DNA from: Pseudosulfitobacter pseudonitzschiae
GTDB lineage: Bacteria > Pseudomonadota > Alphaproteobacteria > Rhodobacterales > Rhodobacteraceae
Assembly: GCF_002222635.1 (NCBI RefSeq)
Contig: NZ_CP022415.1
Location: forward strand, 2,294,001-2,358,000
Length of the DNA: 64,000 nucleotides
Reading direction: 5' to 3'
Every line of letters starts with the position of its first letter. Within the stretch, counting starts at the first letter, position 1. The notes beneath the pieces are model-generated. The model did not search any database, was not told the origin of the DNA, and saw nothing but the letters and a program-made list of their open reading frames with translations. Below are positions 33,652 through 43,548 of the stretch, piece by piece. A program made the translations under genes and the position numbers.

Positions 33652-34884
33652 TCAGCCAAAGTTCCCCATCTCGAAGCCAAGCGCCTTGGCCACGGTAAAG
33701 ATGTCCTTGTCGCCACGCCCGCACATGTTCATGCAGATGATGTGATCCTTGGGCAGGGTCGGTGCCAGTTTCATCACGTGGGCCAGCGCGTGGCTGGGCT
33801 CCAGTGCCGGAATGATGCCTTCCAGCGTGCAGCACAGCTGGAACGCTTCCAGCGCCTCGACATCGGTGATGCTGACATATTTCGCGCGCCCGATCTCGTG
33901 CAGCCATGCATGTTCAGGGCCGATGCCGGGGTAATCCAGACCTGCCGAGATCGAGAACCCTTCTAGGATCTGGCCATCGTCGTCCTGCAACAGGTAGGTG
34001 CGGTTGCCGTGCAGCACGCCGGGGCGACCGCCGGTCAGCGAAGCGCAGTGCTCCATCTTGGCGTTCACACCCTTGCCACCGGCCTCGACCCCGATGATGT
34101 TCACCTCTTTGTCGTCGAGGAACGGATAGAACAGCCCCATCGCATTCGATCCGCCACCGATGGCAGCGATCAGCGTGTCGGGCAAGCGGCCTTCGGCGGC
34201 GTCCATCTGTTCGCGGACTTCCTTGCCGATGATGGCCTGAAAATCACGCACCATCGCGGGATAGGGATGCGGGCCCGCCACGGTGCCGATGCAATAGAAC
34301 GTGTCGCGCACGTTGGTCACCCAGTCGCGCAGCGCGTCGTTCATCGCGTCTTTCAGCGTGCCTCTACCGCTCGTCACCGGCACCACTTCGGCACCCAGCA
34401 GACGCATGCGGAACACGTTGGGCGCCTGCCGCTCGACGTCATGCGCGCCCATATAGACCACACATTTCAGCCCGAACTTGGCGCAGACCGTCGCCGTGGC
34501 CACTCCGTGCTGGCCCGCGCCGGTTTCCGCGATGATCCGCGTTTTGCCCATACGGCGCGCCAGAATGATCTGCCCCAGCACGTTGTTGATCTTGTGCGCG
34601 CCGGTGTGGTTCAGCTCGTCGCGCTTCATATAGACCTTGGCACCGCCCAAGTGATCGGTCAAACGCTCGGCAAAATACAGCGGCGACGGGCGCCCCACAT
34701 AATGCGTCCACAGATCGTTCATCTCGGCCCAGAACTCGTCGTCGGTCTTGGCCTTTTCGTATTCTTCCTCAAGGCTCAGGATCAGCGGCATCAACGTCTC
34801 GGAGACAAAGCGCCCGCCGAAGTCGCCAAAGCGGCCCTGTTCGTCGGGACCGGTCATGAAGGAATTGAAGAGATCGTTCGCCAT
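33652..34884 (-). CDS. trpB: Tryptophan synthase beta chain
   Basis: A 410-residue PLP enzyme that joins indole and serine to make tryptophan. The PLP lysine lies in [13 protein letters not shown], the catalytic Glu in [12 protein letters not shown], and the phosphate-binding loop in [13 protein letters not shown]; the N-terminal [15 protein letters not shown] is typical. It lies 131 bases downstream of trpF, in the order trpF-trpB, while trpA is elsewhere. No promoter was evident in the trpF-trpB gap, so co-transcription is likely. Confidence 0.98.
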   Translation of the reverse strand: MANDLFNSFMTGPDEQGRFGDFGGRFVSETLMPLILSLEEEYEKAKTDDEFWAEMNDLWTHYVGRPSPLYFAERLTDHLGGAKVYMKRDELNHTGAHKINNVLGQIILARRMGKTRIIAETGAGQHGVATATVCAKFGLKCVVYMGAHDVERQAPNVFRMRLLGAEVVPVTSGRGTLKDAMNDALRDWVTNVRDTFYCIGTVAGPHPYPAMVRDFQAIIGKEVREQMDAAEGRLPDTLIAAIGGGSNAMGLFYPFLDDKEVNIIGVEAGGKGVNAKMEHCASLTGGRPGVLHGNRTYLLQDDDGQILEGFSISAGLDYPGIGPEHAWLHEIGRAKYVSITDVEALEAFQLCCTLEGIIPALEPSHALAHVMKLAPTLPKDHIICMNMCGRGDKDIFTVAKALGFEMGNFG

Positions 34885-35015
34885 CGGGCTGCTCCTGTCT
34901 GATGTTGCCTTGGACCTAGCTTTCAGGGCCCTGCGTGTAAAGGACTAGCCGTTTTTGTCGCGGCAGATGCGGATGTACAGCCAATGCCTGCGACATCACT
35001 GCACTGCATCACAGC

Positions 35016-35675
35016 CTAGCGCCGCACCCCAGCGCCCGCAGCCGCACGGCAAAAGGTCGCGATCTTGTGCGCGTCCTTGATGCCCGGCGCGGATTCGACA
35101 CCCGACGATACATCGACCTGACGCGCACCCGTCACACGGATCGCTTCGGCCACATTGTCGGGGGTTAGACCACCCGCCAGCATCCACGGCACCGGCCAGC
35201 GGCGGCCCGCGATCAGACGCCAGTCAAATGACAGCCCGTTGCCGCCCGGCAGCTCGGCGGTGCGCGGCGGCTTGGCATCGACCAGAATTTGATCTGCAAC
35301 GGTCAGATAGCTGTCCAGCACCACCAGATCGGCAGCATCGGCCACGCCCACAGCTTTCATCACCGGCAGACCATAACGCGCCTTGACCTCGGTCACCCGC
35401 GCGGGACTTTCCGAGCCATGCAATTGCAACATATCCAGCGGCACCTTTGCCACCAACGCATCCAGAAACGCATCGTCCGCGTTCACGGTCAGCGCCACCT
35501 TGGCCAGCCCCACGGGGGCATCCACCGCCAAAGCGGCAGCAGCGTCGAACGAGATGTTTCGCGGTGATTTCGCAAAAAACACAAAACCGCAATAGACCGC
35601 GCCCGCCGCCGCAGTTGCGGCAACGTCGGCTGGTGTCGCCAGCCCGCAGATTTTTACAGCAATGTCAGGTGACAT
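35016..35675 (-). CDS. trpF: Phosphoribosylanthranilate isomerase
   Basis: A 219-residue TIM barrel that converts phosphoribosylanthranilate to CdRP in tryptophan synthesis. [11 protein letters not shown] carries the catalytic Cys, LQLHGSESP the following strand, and the catalytic Asp is in [19 protein letters not shown] and [15 protein letters not shown] bind phosphate. It starts 9 bases after lapA. Confidence 0.96.
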   Translation of the reverse strand: MSPDIAVKICGLATPADVAATAAAGAVYCGFVFFAKSPRNISFDAAAALAVDAPVGLAKVALTVNADDAFLDALVAKVPLDMLQLHGSESPARVTEVKARYGLPVMKAVGVADAADLVVLDSYLTVADQILVDAKPPRTAELPGGNGLSFDWRLIAGRRWPVPWMLAGGLTPDNVAEAIRVTGARQVDVSSGVESAPGIKDAHKIATFCRAAAGAGVRR

Positions 35676-35684
35676 AAGGGTGCG

Positions 35685-36035
35685 TTAGCCCGCTTCGTCC
35701 AGAAGGGCCAGAACCTCGTCCTTGCCTTCGTGCTTTTCGCCTTTCAGGCGTTTGACTTCGCGTTCCAGCTTGCGGATCTCGCGGGCTTTGCGCGACGCCT
35801 CGGCACGCACGGCATGTTCGCGCATCCATTCCCAGACAAAGCCGACCAGCAGGCCGACAATAATTCCCAGAAAGATCACGACAAACAGCGGCAACTGGAT
35901 CGTGGGGTTCATAGCAAAATAGCCTGCCGCTTCCTGCGGCAGAACCTTCAGCATCACCAACTCGCGGTTGGCAAGGGCGATGGCAATCAATGCGATCGCG
36001 AAGATCGCGATACAAGCATAACGTATATAACGCAT
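35685..36035 (-). CDS. LapA-domain (DUF1049) inner-membrane protein
   Basis: A 116-residue protein with two hydrophobic segments (about 4-24 and 44-66) and a charged coiled-coil tail (RAEASRKAREIRKLEREVKRLKGEK). This is the LapA/YciS layout, linked in E. coli with lipopolysaccharide assembly. Its ATG directly abuts the ihfB stop codon (TGAATG), and trpF follows after 9 bases, so the three share a message. In alphaproteobacteria this gene commonly sits behind ihfB. Confidence 0.88.
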   Translation of the reverse strand: MRYIRYACIAIFAIALIAIALANRELVMLKVLPQEAAGYFAMNPTIQLPLFVVIFLGIIVGLLVGFVWEWMREHAVRAEASRKAREIRKLEREVKRLKGEKHEGKDEVLALLDEAG

Positions 36036-36320
36036 TCAGTCGTTTCCGTTCAGGCGGTCTCGAAGCAGTTTGCCCGTTTTGAAAAAGGGCACGTGTTTCT
36101 CTTCTACATGAACGGTTTCACCCGTCCGTGGGTTCCGTCCCACCCGCGCATCGCGCTGTTTGACCGAAAATGCGCCAAAGCCGCGCAACTCGACTCTGTC
36201 ACCGCGCGACATGGCGCCGGTGATCTCTTCGAAAATCGTATTCACGATCCGCTCGACATCACGCTGGTAGAGGTGTGGGTTCTCGTCGGCGATTTTCTGA
36301 ATAAGTTCAGACCGGATCAT
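36036..36320 (-). CDS. ihfB: Integration host factor beta subunit
   Basis: A 94-residue DNA-bending protein of the HU/IHF family: [33 protein letters not shown], then [18 protein letters not shown] and the beta-arm RNPRTGETV with the Pro that intercalates in DNA. I place the start at 36320, with a GGGGGG ribosome site 5-6 bases before it, though the frame is open to 36470. rpsA followed by ihfB is a conserved order. Nothing else is seen in the gap 36321-36535. Confidence 0.96.
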   Translation of the reverse strand: MIRSELIQKIADENPHLYQRDVERIVNTIFEEITGAMSRGDRVELRGFGAFSVKQRDARVGRNPRTGETVHVEEKHVPFFKTGKLLRDRLNGND

Positions 36321-36535
36321 ATGTGTCCCCCCCGGGCATTTATCGAACGTGTCACAAGACATAACTATAGGAACAAAAATCCGATGCGGAAACAGGTAGC
36401 GCGTGCCGCAGGCAAGATTTCGCACTGCGAAGGCGCTGTTTCGGGGGCGAAAATCATGTTTTGGCATCACTGCCTGCCAGAAAATCAGAACCGTGATGAA
36501 AACATAGGCACAACCGCAGGTATTGATTCGGCCAG

Positions 36536-36565
36536 CAAAAAGCCCCGCGTCCGAAGATGCGGGGC
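36536..36565 (-). terminator. Intrinsic terminator of rpsA
   Basis: On the minus strand GCCCCGC (36565-36559) pairs with GCGGGGC (36548-36542), extended by two more pairs around one A-C mismatch, with a TTCG loop, and runs into TTTTTG. It lies 44 bases after the rpsA stop, so ihfB needs its own promoter or readthrough. Confidence 0.85.
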
Positions 36566-36608
36566 CCTATGTCATAGTTTATAGCACTTGCCCGAAGGCA
36601 GGGCTGGA

Positions 36609-38291
36609 TCAGTCGTCGTCGCCTTTCAGCGCGGCGCCCAGAATGTCGCCCAGCGATGCGCCCGAGTCGGAAGAGCCATACTGTTCGACGGCCTCTTTCT
36701 CTTCTGCGATCTCGCGTGCCTTGATCGACACGCCCAGACGACGCGATTTGTTGTCGACGTTGGTGATGCGCACATCAACCTTGTCGCCAACGCTAAAGCG
36801 CTCGGGGCGTTGCTCGGCACGGTCACGCGACAGATCAGAGCGGCGGATGAAGGACTTCATACCTTCGTATTCCACTTCGATGCCGCCTTCTTCGATCGCG
36901 GTCACGTTCACGGTCACGATCGAGCCGCGCTTCACGCCGCCAACCGCTTCTGCGAACTTGTCGCCACCAACGCCTTTGATCGAGAGCGAGATACGCTCTT
37001 TCTCGACGTCAACTTCGGACACAACGGCCTGAACCATATCGCCCTTGCGGTAGTTCTGGATGGCGTCTTCGCCACGTTCGTCCCACGACAGGTCGGACAG
37101 GTGAACCATACCGTCGATGTCGCCGGGAAGACCAACGAACAGACCGAATTCGGTGATGTTCTTGACTTCGCCTTCGACTTCGGTGCCCTCGGGGTGTGTT
37201 TCTGCGAACACTTCCCACGGGTTGCGCATGGTCTGTTTCAGACCCAGCGAAACGCGACGCTTGGCGCCGTCGATTTCCAGAACCATGACTTCAACCTCTT
37301 GCGAGGTGGACACGATTTTACCGGGGTGCACGTTTTTCTTGGTCCAGGACATCTCGGACACGTGAACCAGACCTTCGACACCGGGCTCAAGCTCAACAAA
37401 TGCACCGTAATCGGTGATGTTGGTCACGCGGCCGGTGTGCGCCGATTCCAGCGGATACTTGGCAGCCACCAGATCCCACGGATCTTCTTGCAGTTGCTTC
37501 ATGCCCAGCGAAATGCGGTGGGTTTCTTTGTTGATCTTGATGACCTGAACGTTGATCGCTTCACCGATCGACAGGATTTCGGACGGGTGGTTGACCCGAC
37601 GCCATGCCATGTCAGTCACGTGCAGCAGGCCGTCAACGCCGCCCAGATCAACGAATGCACCGTATTCGGTGATGTTCTTGACCACGCCCTCGACGGTCTG
37701 ACCTTCGGTCAGGTTGCCGATGACTTCGGCGCGCTGTTCGGCACGCGATTCTTCCAGAATGGCGCGACGCGATACAACGATGTTGCCGCGACGACGGTCC
37801 ATTTTCAGGATCTGGAAGGGTTGCTTCAGACCCATCAACGGGCCTGCGTCACGCACGGGGCGCACATCGACCTGCGAACCGGGCAGGAACGCAACGGCGC
37901 CGCCCAGATCAACGGTAAAGCCGCCTTTGACACGGCCAAAGATCGCACCTTCGACGCGGGCGTCGTCGGCATAGGCTTTTTCCAGACGATCCCATGCTTC
38001 TTCACGACGGGCCATTTCGCGGCTGATGACGGCTTCGCCACGCGCGTTTTCGACCTGACGCAGGAACACTTCGACCTCGTCGCCGGGGGCGATTTTGGGC
38101 TGTTCACCGGGATCTGCAAATTCTTTGATGTCAACGCGGCCTTCCATCTTATAGCCGACGTCGATGATGGCTTGTCCCGCTTCAATTGCGATGACTTTGC
38201 CTTTTACGACAGTCCCTTCTTCGGGAGTGTCCATTTCGAAGCTTTCGTTCAGGAGGGCTTCGAATTCCTCCATCGATGTTGATTGAGCCAT
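36609..38291 (-). CDS. rpsA: 30S ribosomal protein S1
   Basis: A 560-residue protein with six S1 OB-fold repeats, which holds mRNA on the small subunit. Repeats three to six are the clearest (VEGVVKNITEYGAFVDLGGVDGLLHVTDMAW, then three later ITDYGAFVEL/ITEFGLFVGL units). The first two bind the ribosome and have diverged. A 215-base leader precedes it, with a promoter candidate at 38458-38486, leaving room for S1 feedback control. Confidence 0.98.
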   Translation of the reverse strand: MAQSTSMEEFEALLNESFEMDTPEEGTVVKGKVIAIEAGQAIIDVGYKMEGRVDIKEFADPGEQPKIAPGDEVEVFLRQVENARGEAVISREMARREEAWDRLEKAYADDARVEGAIFGRVKGGFTVDLGGAVAFLPGSQVDVRPVRDAGPLMGLKQPFQILKMDRRRGNIVVSRRAILEESRAEQRAEVIGNLTEGQTVEGVVKNITEYGAFVDLGGVDGLLHVTDMAWRRVNHPSEILSIGEAINVQVIKINKETHRISLGMKQLQEDPWDLVAAKYPLESAHTGRVTNITDYGAFVELEPGVEGLVHVSEMSWTKKNVHPGKIVSTSQEVEVMVLEIDGAKRRVSLGLKQTMRNPWEVFAETHPEGTEVEGEVKNITEFGLFVGLPGDIDGMVHLSDLSWDERGEDAIQNYRKGDMVQAVVSEVDVEKERISLSIKGVGGDKFAEAVGGVKRGSIVTVNVTAIEEGGIEVEYEGMKSFIRRSDLSRDRAEQRPERFSVGDKVDVRITNVDNKSRRLGVSIKAREIAEEKEAVEQYGSSDSGASLGDILGAALKGDDD

Positions 38292-38457
38292 GTGGTCTCT
38301 GGTTTCCTAATCTACGTTTGTTTTCGGGCCGTGCGGTTGTCTCCGCCGGTCTTGCGGGTTTCATTGGTCGGGCGAGCGGCAAAACAAAGAGGGCCGGATA
38401 GTTCCGACCCTGCTCATCTCGATGTCTTGCGGTGTGTTCACCTTGCTGACAGGCGCG

Positions 38458-38486
38458 CGTATAGCGGGCTTGGCCCTTGTGCGCAA
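38458..38486 (-). promoter_or_regulatory. rpsA: Candidate rpsA promoter
   Basis: On the minus strand TTGCGC (38486-38481) and TATACG (38463-38458) are 17 bases apart, giving a leader of about 160 bases before rpsA. The -10 context TATACGCGCG repeats that at the rplY promoter. Confidence 0.45.
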
Positions 38487-38506
38487 GGACCAAGGGCAAT
38501 TCAACC

Positions 38507-39505
38507 CTAGGAATAGCGTTCCGGCCCGTTCCATTGCTCGGCGCTGTAGCGATCGCCGTGGCACCAGCCGACCGGCAGCACGGCATCGATGCGCGCCAGA
38601 TCCTGCGGGCTAAGGATCAGTTCGCAGCCGCGCACCAGATCGCGAAAGAATGCGGTGTGGCGGGTGCCGGGGATGGGAATGATATGCTCGCCCTGCGCCA
38701 GAAGCCACGCAATCGACAGTGCCGCCGTCGGCTCGCCCATGTCGGACGCCAAGGCGCGAAAGCCTTTGAGGATGTTCAAATTGGCCTCAAGGTTGGGGGG
38801 CTGGAAACGCGGGTTTCCCTTCAGGAACGGCATGTCCGCCACCTGCTCCAGCGTTCGGGGCGTATCGGTCAACAGCCCGCGCCCGACGGGCGAGAATGCC
38901 ACCAAGGCCGTGCCAAGTTCGGCGCAGGTCTGGACCAGCCCCAGTTCGGGTGCGCGGGTTTGCAGCGAATATTCAGATTGCACCGCATCCACGTGCGCCA
39001 CCGCAGCGGCGCGCCGCAGCGACGAGGGGGCGATTTCGGAAAAGCCGATGGCCTTGATCTTGCCCTTCTGGCGCAGCGCGTCCAGCGTGCCGGTGACCTC
39101 TTCAATCGGGATATCGGCCTGACGGCGGTGGCAATAGAACAGGTCCACATGATCCACGCCCATGCGTTTCAGGCTTTTATCCAGTTCGGCCTCGAAGTGG
39201 GCGGCGCTGTTGTCGAAGCGGCGATTGCCATCGGCATCGCGCGTGATTGCAGCCTTGGTAGCGATGTGGAATTCATCCCGTGCACCGGAATTGGCGGCAA
39301 GATAGCTGCCGATAAAGTCTTCGGATTGCCCCATGCCATAGACGTTCGATGTGTCGATATGGGTCACGCCCAGATCGCGCGCCATATTCAGGATCGCATG
39401 ACTGCCGGCCTCGGTCGCCTCGCCGTAAAAGTTGGCGAAAGACATCGCGCCATAGCCAAGGGCGGAAATTTCGGGGCCGCGAGAGCCCAGTTTGCGCAAC
39501 TTCAT
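38507..39505 (-). CDS. Aldo/keto reductase
   Basis: A 332-residue NADPH-dependent TIM-barrel oxidoreductase. The tetrad is visible: Asp and Tyr in THIDTSNVYGMGQSEDFIG, Lys in HIATKAAI, and His in LFYCHRRQ. GFSEIAPSSLRRAA and the C-terminal IPIPGTRHTAFF match the AKR13-like group (YakC/pyridoxal reductase-like). It lies 4 bases from the cmk stop, between cmk and rpsA, where many relatives have no gene. Substrate unknown. Confidence 0.92.
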   Translation of the reverse strand: MKLRKLGSRGPEISALGYGAMSFANFYGEATEAGSHAILNMARDLGVTHIDTSNVYGMGQSEDFIGSYLAANSGARDEFHIATKAAITRDADGNRRFDNSAAHFEAELDKSLKRMGVDHVDLFYCHRRQADIPIEEVTGTLDALRQKGKIKAIGFSEIAPSSLRRAAAVAHVDAVQSEYSLQTRAPELGLVQTCAELGTALVAFSPVGRGLLTDTPRTLEQVADMPFLKGNPRFQPPNLEANLNILKGFRALASDMGEPTAALSIAWLLAQGEHIIPIPGTRHTAFFRDLVRGCELILSPQDLARIDAVLPVGWCHGDRYSAEQWNGPERYS

Positions 39506-39509
39506 CGGA

Positions 39510-40124
39510 TCACCCCTTTTTGGCAGTCACAACTTCGATGGCCGATGCCACGGCCTCGTCGATGGTTTGGTTGGATGTGTCGATCAGAACAGCGTCATCC
39601 GCAGGTTTCAAAGGAGCTTCGGCGCGGTCCATGTCGCGGGCGTCGCGGGCTTTTACATCAGCGGTAACCGCGTCCAGATCAGCGGGCTGGCCACGCTGCA
39701 CCAACTCGTCAAAGCGCCGCTTGGCGCGCACCTCGGCGCTGGCGGTGACGAACAATTTCACTTCGGCTTGCGGGCAGATCACCGTTCCGATGTCCCGCCC
39801 ATCCAGCACCGCCCCCCCTGCCCTGCGGGCAAAGGCACGTTGGAAATCCAGCAACGCGGCACGCACATCCGCAATCACGGCCACCTGACTGGCGGCCTGT
39901 GCCACCGCCTGCGTGCGCAAACTGTCATTGTCCAGATCAGAGGCCACCAGTGTGCGCGCAGCGGTCGCGGCGTCTTCGCCCAGCAACATCCGCGCGCCCA
40001 CTGCGCGGTACAGCAATCCCGTGTCCAGATGCGCCATATCGAAATGTGCGGCAATCGCCCGCGAAATCGTGCCCTTGCCTGCTGCCGCAGGCCCGTCGAT
40101 AGCGATTGTGAACGGTTCGGTCAT
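39510..40124 (-). CDS. cmk: Cytidylate kinase
   Basis: A 204-residue nucleoside monophosphate kinase that phosphorylates CMP and dCMP. Walker A is [17 protein letters not shown] near residue 9, [12 protein letters not shown] is the NMP-binding helix, [11 protein letters not shown] and [20 protein letters not shown] (lid) complete it. I start at 40124 ([12 protein letters not shown]); upstream in-frame residues are not conserved. It follows aroA and a small membrane protein gene, a typical aroA-cmk-rpsA order. Confidence 0.97.
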   Translation of the reverse strand: MTEPFTIAIDGPAAAGKGTISRAIAAHFDMAHLDTGLLYRAVGARMLLGEDAATAARTLVASDLDNDSLRTQAVAQAASQVAVIADVRAALLDFQRAFARRAGGAVLDGRDIGTVICPQAEVKLFVTASAEVRAKRRFDELVQRGQPADLDAVTADVKARDARDMDRAEAPLKPADDAVLIDTSNQTIDEAVASAIEVVTAKKG

Positions 40125-40129
40125 TGTAA

Positions 40130-40645
40130 TCACTCCGATTGTGCGATGCGTCCTTGGACATAAACCGCACCTGCGGCGATCAGGCACGGCACCAATGCTG
40201 CGTATTTCGCAATGGTGGCAAAGCTGGCCGCGGCCACCGCCTGCTTTGTCAGCGCATCGGGCGCGGTGCGCAACAAACCGGCCACCCGTGCATTTTCGAG
40301 ATAATCCGCGCCCAGATAAATCAACGCCAGCGCCCCCAGCGCCATTTGCGCCACGCCGCTGAACCGCACCCGAAACACCACCAACAGCATCGCCGTCAGC
40401 AGCGCGGGAAACACCGTATCCAGCATCCTCTGACGGCCCAGATAAACGTCGATTCCATCCGTTTCACGCAGTGCAGCCAGGTAACCCCGCGCATAGTCCA
40501 AATCATAACCCAGCACCCGCGCGTCAAACACCGACCATTCGGGCGCAGGCGTCAATGCCTGCATCGACGTCCAGACCATCGCCGCGAACAGCAGCATCGT
40601 GGCCCACAAAAGTGCGCCGAACCAACGGGGCAGCGGCTTAGCCAT
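40130..40645 (-). CDS. Hypothetical four-helix membrane protein
   Basis: A 171-residue protein with four hydrophobic segments (about 8-27, 76-93, 99-116 and 143-165) and a soluble loop of about 45 residues after the first ([29 protein letters not shown]), probably periplasmic. I do not recognise the family. It overlaps aroA by 8 bases and ends 5 bases before cmk, so it is translated with both; conservation of this position would argue for a real role. Confidence 0.7.
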   Translation of the reverse strand: MAKPLPRWFGALLWATMLLFAAMVWTSMQALTPAPEWSVFDARVLGYDLDYARGYLAALRETDGIDVYLGRQRMLDTVFPALLTAMLLVVFRVRFSGVAQMALGALALIYLGADYLENARVAGLLRTAPDALTKQAVAAASFATIAKYAALVPCLIAAGAVYVQGRIAQSE

Positions 40646-41990
40646 TGTTGCGCGTGATGGCAGCGCCCAACGCCCCCATTAATGGCTCGAATATCGGAAA
40701 GGACGTTGCAATCGGACCGCCGTCATCCACTGAAACAGGCTTTTGCGTGGCCATACCCAGCACCAGAAAAGACATTGCAATACGGTGATCCAGATGGCTG
40801 GCGCAGGTCGCGCCCCCCGGCACATTGCCGTGCCCCAGACCGGTAACGGTCCACCAGTCCGGACCATCCTCGACCGTAATGCCATTGGCCTCAAGACCCA
40901 CTTTCATCGCGTCGATCCGGTCGCTTTCCTTGACGCGCAGTTCCTTTACGCCCGGCATATGCGTCCTGCCATTGGCAAAGGCTGCGACAACCGACAGCAC
41001 CGGATATTCGTCGATCATGCTGGCGGCACGTTCGGCGGGCACTTCAATGCCCTTCAGATCGGGCGAGAATCGCGCCCGCAGGTCGGCCACAGGTTCGCCG
41101 CCCTCTTCACGCTCATTTTCATAGGTAAGGTCCGCGCCCATTTCGCGCAGGGTGGTGAACAGCCCCGCCCGCGTCGGGTTCAGCCCGATATTGGGCACCA
41201 GCACGTCCGAGCCGGGCACGATCAGCGCCGCACAGACAGGAAAGGCCGCGGACGACGGATCGCGCGGCACGTCGATATGCTGCGCTGTCAACTCGGGTTG
41301 TCCTGTCAGGGTGATCACGCGCCCTTCCGCAGTCATTTCGGTGGTGATTTTGGCACCAAAGCCTGCCAGCATCCGCTCGGTGTGATCGCGGGTGGCCTCG
41401 GCCTCGATCACTACGGTCTGACCGGGGGCGTTCAACCCCGCCAGCAAAACCGCCGACTTTACCTGCGCCGACGGCACCGGCACCACATAGCGGGCCGGCA
41501 CCGGTTCAGCCGCGCCCACAATCGTCATGGGCAGACGTCCGCCCGCGCGACCGACCGATTGCGTACCGAACAAGGCCAGCGGATCGGTCACCCGCGCCAT
41601 CGGGCGGCTGTTCAGACTGGCATCGCCCGTAAACGTCGCAGTGATCGGCGATGTCGCCATGCAGCCCATGATCAACCGCACACCGGTGCCCGAGTTGCCG
41701 CAATCAATCACCTGATCCGGTTCGGCAAATCCGCCAACCCCGACACCATGCACTGACCAACTACCACCCCCGTGATCCGTCACCTCGGCCCCGAAGGCAC
41801 GCATCGCCCTGGCCGTGTCCAGCACATCCTGACCTTCCAGCAGACCGGTGATCGTGGTCTCGCCCACGCACATCGCGCCCAGAATCAGCGCGCGATGCGA
41901 GATCGACTTGTCGCCCGGCACCTGCGCCGTTCCGGTCAACGCACCACAGGCGCGAGAGGTCATGGGGATGGGTGCACCGTGGCTGGACAT
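40638..41990 (-). CDS. aroA: 3-phosphoshikimate 1-carboxyvinyltransferase (EPSP synthase)
   Basis: A 450-residue enzyme of the shikimate pathway that links PEP to shikimate 3-phosphate. [14 protein letters not shown] binds substrate; [28 protein letters not shown] and [17 protein letters not shown] are the other family signatures, and [14 protein letters not shown] ends it. The GTGVRLIMG loop has Ala/Gly variation of the class II type. I start at 41990 with AAGGA 6 bases upstream; the frame is open to 42356 without conserved sequence. Confidence 0.97.
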   Translation of the reverse strand: MSSHGAPIPMTSRACGALTGTAQVPGDKSISHRALILGAMCVGETTITGLLEGQDVLDTARAMRAFGAEVTDHGGGSWSVHGVGVGGFAEPDQVIDCGNSGTGVRLIMGCMATSPITATFTGDASLNSRPMARVTDPLALFGTQSVGRAGGRLPMTIVGAAEPVPARYVVPVPSAQVKSAVLLAGLNAPGQTVVIEAEATRDHTERMLAGFGAKITTEMTAEGRVITLTGQPELTAQHIDVPRDPSSAAFPVCAALIVPGSDVLVPNIGLNPTRAGLFTTLREMGADLTYENEREEGGEPVADLRARFSPDLKGIEVPAERAASMIDEYPVLSVVAAFANGRTHMPGVKELRVKESDRIDAMKVGLEANGITVEDGPDWWTVTGLGHGNVPGGATCASHLDHRIAMSFLVLGMATQKPVSVDDGGPIATSFPIFEPLMGALGAAITRNNG

Positions 41991-42104
41991 GGCAATTCCT
42001 TGGTCTGTGTCTGGTCTACGTCTTAGCCTCTCGGTTCCGTGACGTCCATGCACGGAACATGCCCCACCCCTTCGCGTTGACCTTCCAACAAGAAGGAGCC
42101 CTTC

Positions 42105-43487
42105 ATGACCACGACTTTTGATACGATCAACCCCGCCACCGGCGCCAAGATTACCACCCACAGCTATCTGGATCAGGCAGAGGTGGAATCGCGCATTCGC
42201 GCCTGCCACGCCGCATTTCGCGACTGGCGCCTGAAATCGCACAAAGAACGCGGCAAGGTGATCAAGGCCATCGGTCAGGGTCTGCGCGACCGCAAGGACG
42301 AACTGGCCGCCCTGATGACCCAAGAGATGGGCAAACTGCTCAGCCAGTCCAAGCAAGAGATCGACCTATGTGCCGCAATTTGCGATTACACCGCCGAACA
42401 GGGCCCTACCGTTCTGGCCAGCGAAGACCGCGACATTCAAAGCGGCAGCCGTGGCCGGGTGGTACACGCGCCTATCGGCATTATCTACGGCATCCAACCG
42501 TGGAACTTTCCCGCCTATCAGGTCGTGCGCTATTCAATCGCCAACCTGATGGCAGGTAACGGTGTGCTGCTGAAACATGCCTCGAACGTCGCAGGCTCGG
42601 GCCAGATGCTGGACGAAATTTACGCGGACGCGGGCCTGCCCTCCGGTCTGTTCTCGGCGCTGATCATCAGCCACGACCAGTCAGACGACATTATTGATCA
42701 CGAGTTGGTGTGCGGTATCACCCTGACAGGCAGCCCCGCCGCAGGCCGTCACATCGGGGCCAAAGCAGGCAAGGCGTTGAAGAAATCCGTGCTCGAACTG
42801 GGATCGAACGACGCCTATATTGTCATGTCCGATGCCGACGTGGAAAAGGCTGCACAAATCTGCACCATTGGCCGGATTTATAACAACGGCGAAACCTGCG
42901 TGGCGGCCAAGCGTTTTGTGGTGGCCGATGCGGTCTATGACAACTTCCGCGACGCCTTTGTAGAAGCGATGAAGGTTGTGACCTTGGGTGATCCCACCAG
43001 CGATAACTCCAAGATCGGCCCGATGGCCCGCAAAGACCTGCGCGACGATCTGCACGAACAGGTTGAACAATCAGTCGCCAAGGGTGCGGAAATCCTCTGT
43101 GGCGGCGAAATCCCCGATGGCGACGGATATTTCTATCCCGCGACCGTTCTGGGCAACGTGCAACCGGGTCAGCCCGCCTATGATGACGAATTGTTCGGCC
43201 CCGTCGCGGCCCTGATCCGCGCCAAGGATGACGAGGATGCCATGCGCATCGCCAATGACAGCAAATTCGGTCTGGGCGGTGGCATCATTTCGCGAGATGT
43301 GGAACGCGCGCAAGAACTGGCAGAAGTCGAATTCGACACCGGCATGGTGTTCATCAACGGCTTTGGCCTTGCCACACCCGAGATGCCGTTCGGCGGCGTG
43401 AAAAATTCAGGTTACGGGCGCGAACACGGCGGCTTTGGCATGCTGGAATTCACCAACGCCAAAGCTGTCCAGATCATGGCCGAATAA
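42105..43487 (+). CDS. NAD(P)-dependent aldehyde dehydrogenase (Sad/GabD-like)
   Basis: A 460-residue cytosolic enzyme that probably oxidises succinate semialdehyde. [18 protein letters not shown] is the cofactor-binding start, [17 protein letters not shown] follows, the general-base Glu is in [12 protein letters not shown] and the nucleophile Cys in [40 protein letters not shown] closes it. The length is that of E. coli Sad (YneI). It stands alone, divergent from aroA, with its own terminator; GGAG lies 6-8 bases before the ATG. Confidence 0.9.
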   Translation: MTTTFDTINPATGAKITTHSYLDQAEVESRIRACHAAFRDWRLKSHKERGKVIKAIGQGLRDRKDELAALMTQEMGKLLSQSKQEIDLCAAICDYTAEQGPTVLASEDRDIQSGSRGRVVHAPIGIIYGIQPWNFPAYQVVRYSIANLMAGNGVLLKHASNVAGSGQMLDEIYADAGLPSGLFSALIISHDQSDDIIDHELVCGITLTGSPAAGRHIGAKAGKALKKSVLELGSNDAYIVMSDADVEKAAQICTIGRIYNNGETCVAAKRFVVADAVYDNFRDAFVEAMKVVTLGDPTSDNSKIGPMARKDLRDDLHEQVEQSVAKGAEILCGGEIPDGDGYFYPATVLGNVQPGQPAYDDELFGPVAALIRAKDDEDAMRIANDSKFGLGGGIISRDVERAQELAEVEFDTGMVFINGFGLATPEMPFGGVKNSGYGREHGGFGMLEFTNAKAVQIMAE

Positions 43488-43491
43488 CCCG

Positions 43492-43521
43492 TTCTTTTGG
43501 CCAAAAAGTATCCTCGGGGGG
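43492..43521 (-). repeat. Copy 2 of the dispersed intergenic repeat
   Basis: On the minus strand this reads CCCCCCGAGGATACTTTTTG followed by GCCAAAAGAA, nearly the same as the copies at 57765-57792 and 48977-49004. It overlaps the left arm of the aldehyde dehydrogenase terminator. Confidence 0.65.
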
Positions 43522-43548
43522 CGATGGCCCCCCGAAACTTATTTTTTA
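43514..43548 (+). terminator. Terminator of the aldehyde dehydrogenase gene
   Basis: A 9-bp perfect stem (43514-43522 with 43527-43535) with GATG loop is followed by AACTTATTTTTT. The T-tract overlaps the end of the convergent trmB gene. Confidence 0.85.

Noticed and set aside
34009-34902. Long plus-strand frame opposite trpB
   Set aside because: Fully inside the trpB gene with its codon positions inverted; no ribosome site or family features.
36588-38282. A 564-codon plus-strand open frame opposite rpsA
   Set aside because: It is the mirror of a highly biased ribosomal protein gene; its residue make-up (many Phe, His, Gln) is that of an antisense frame and it matches no family.
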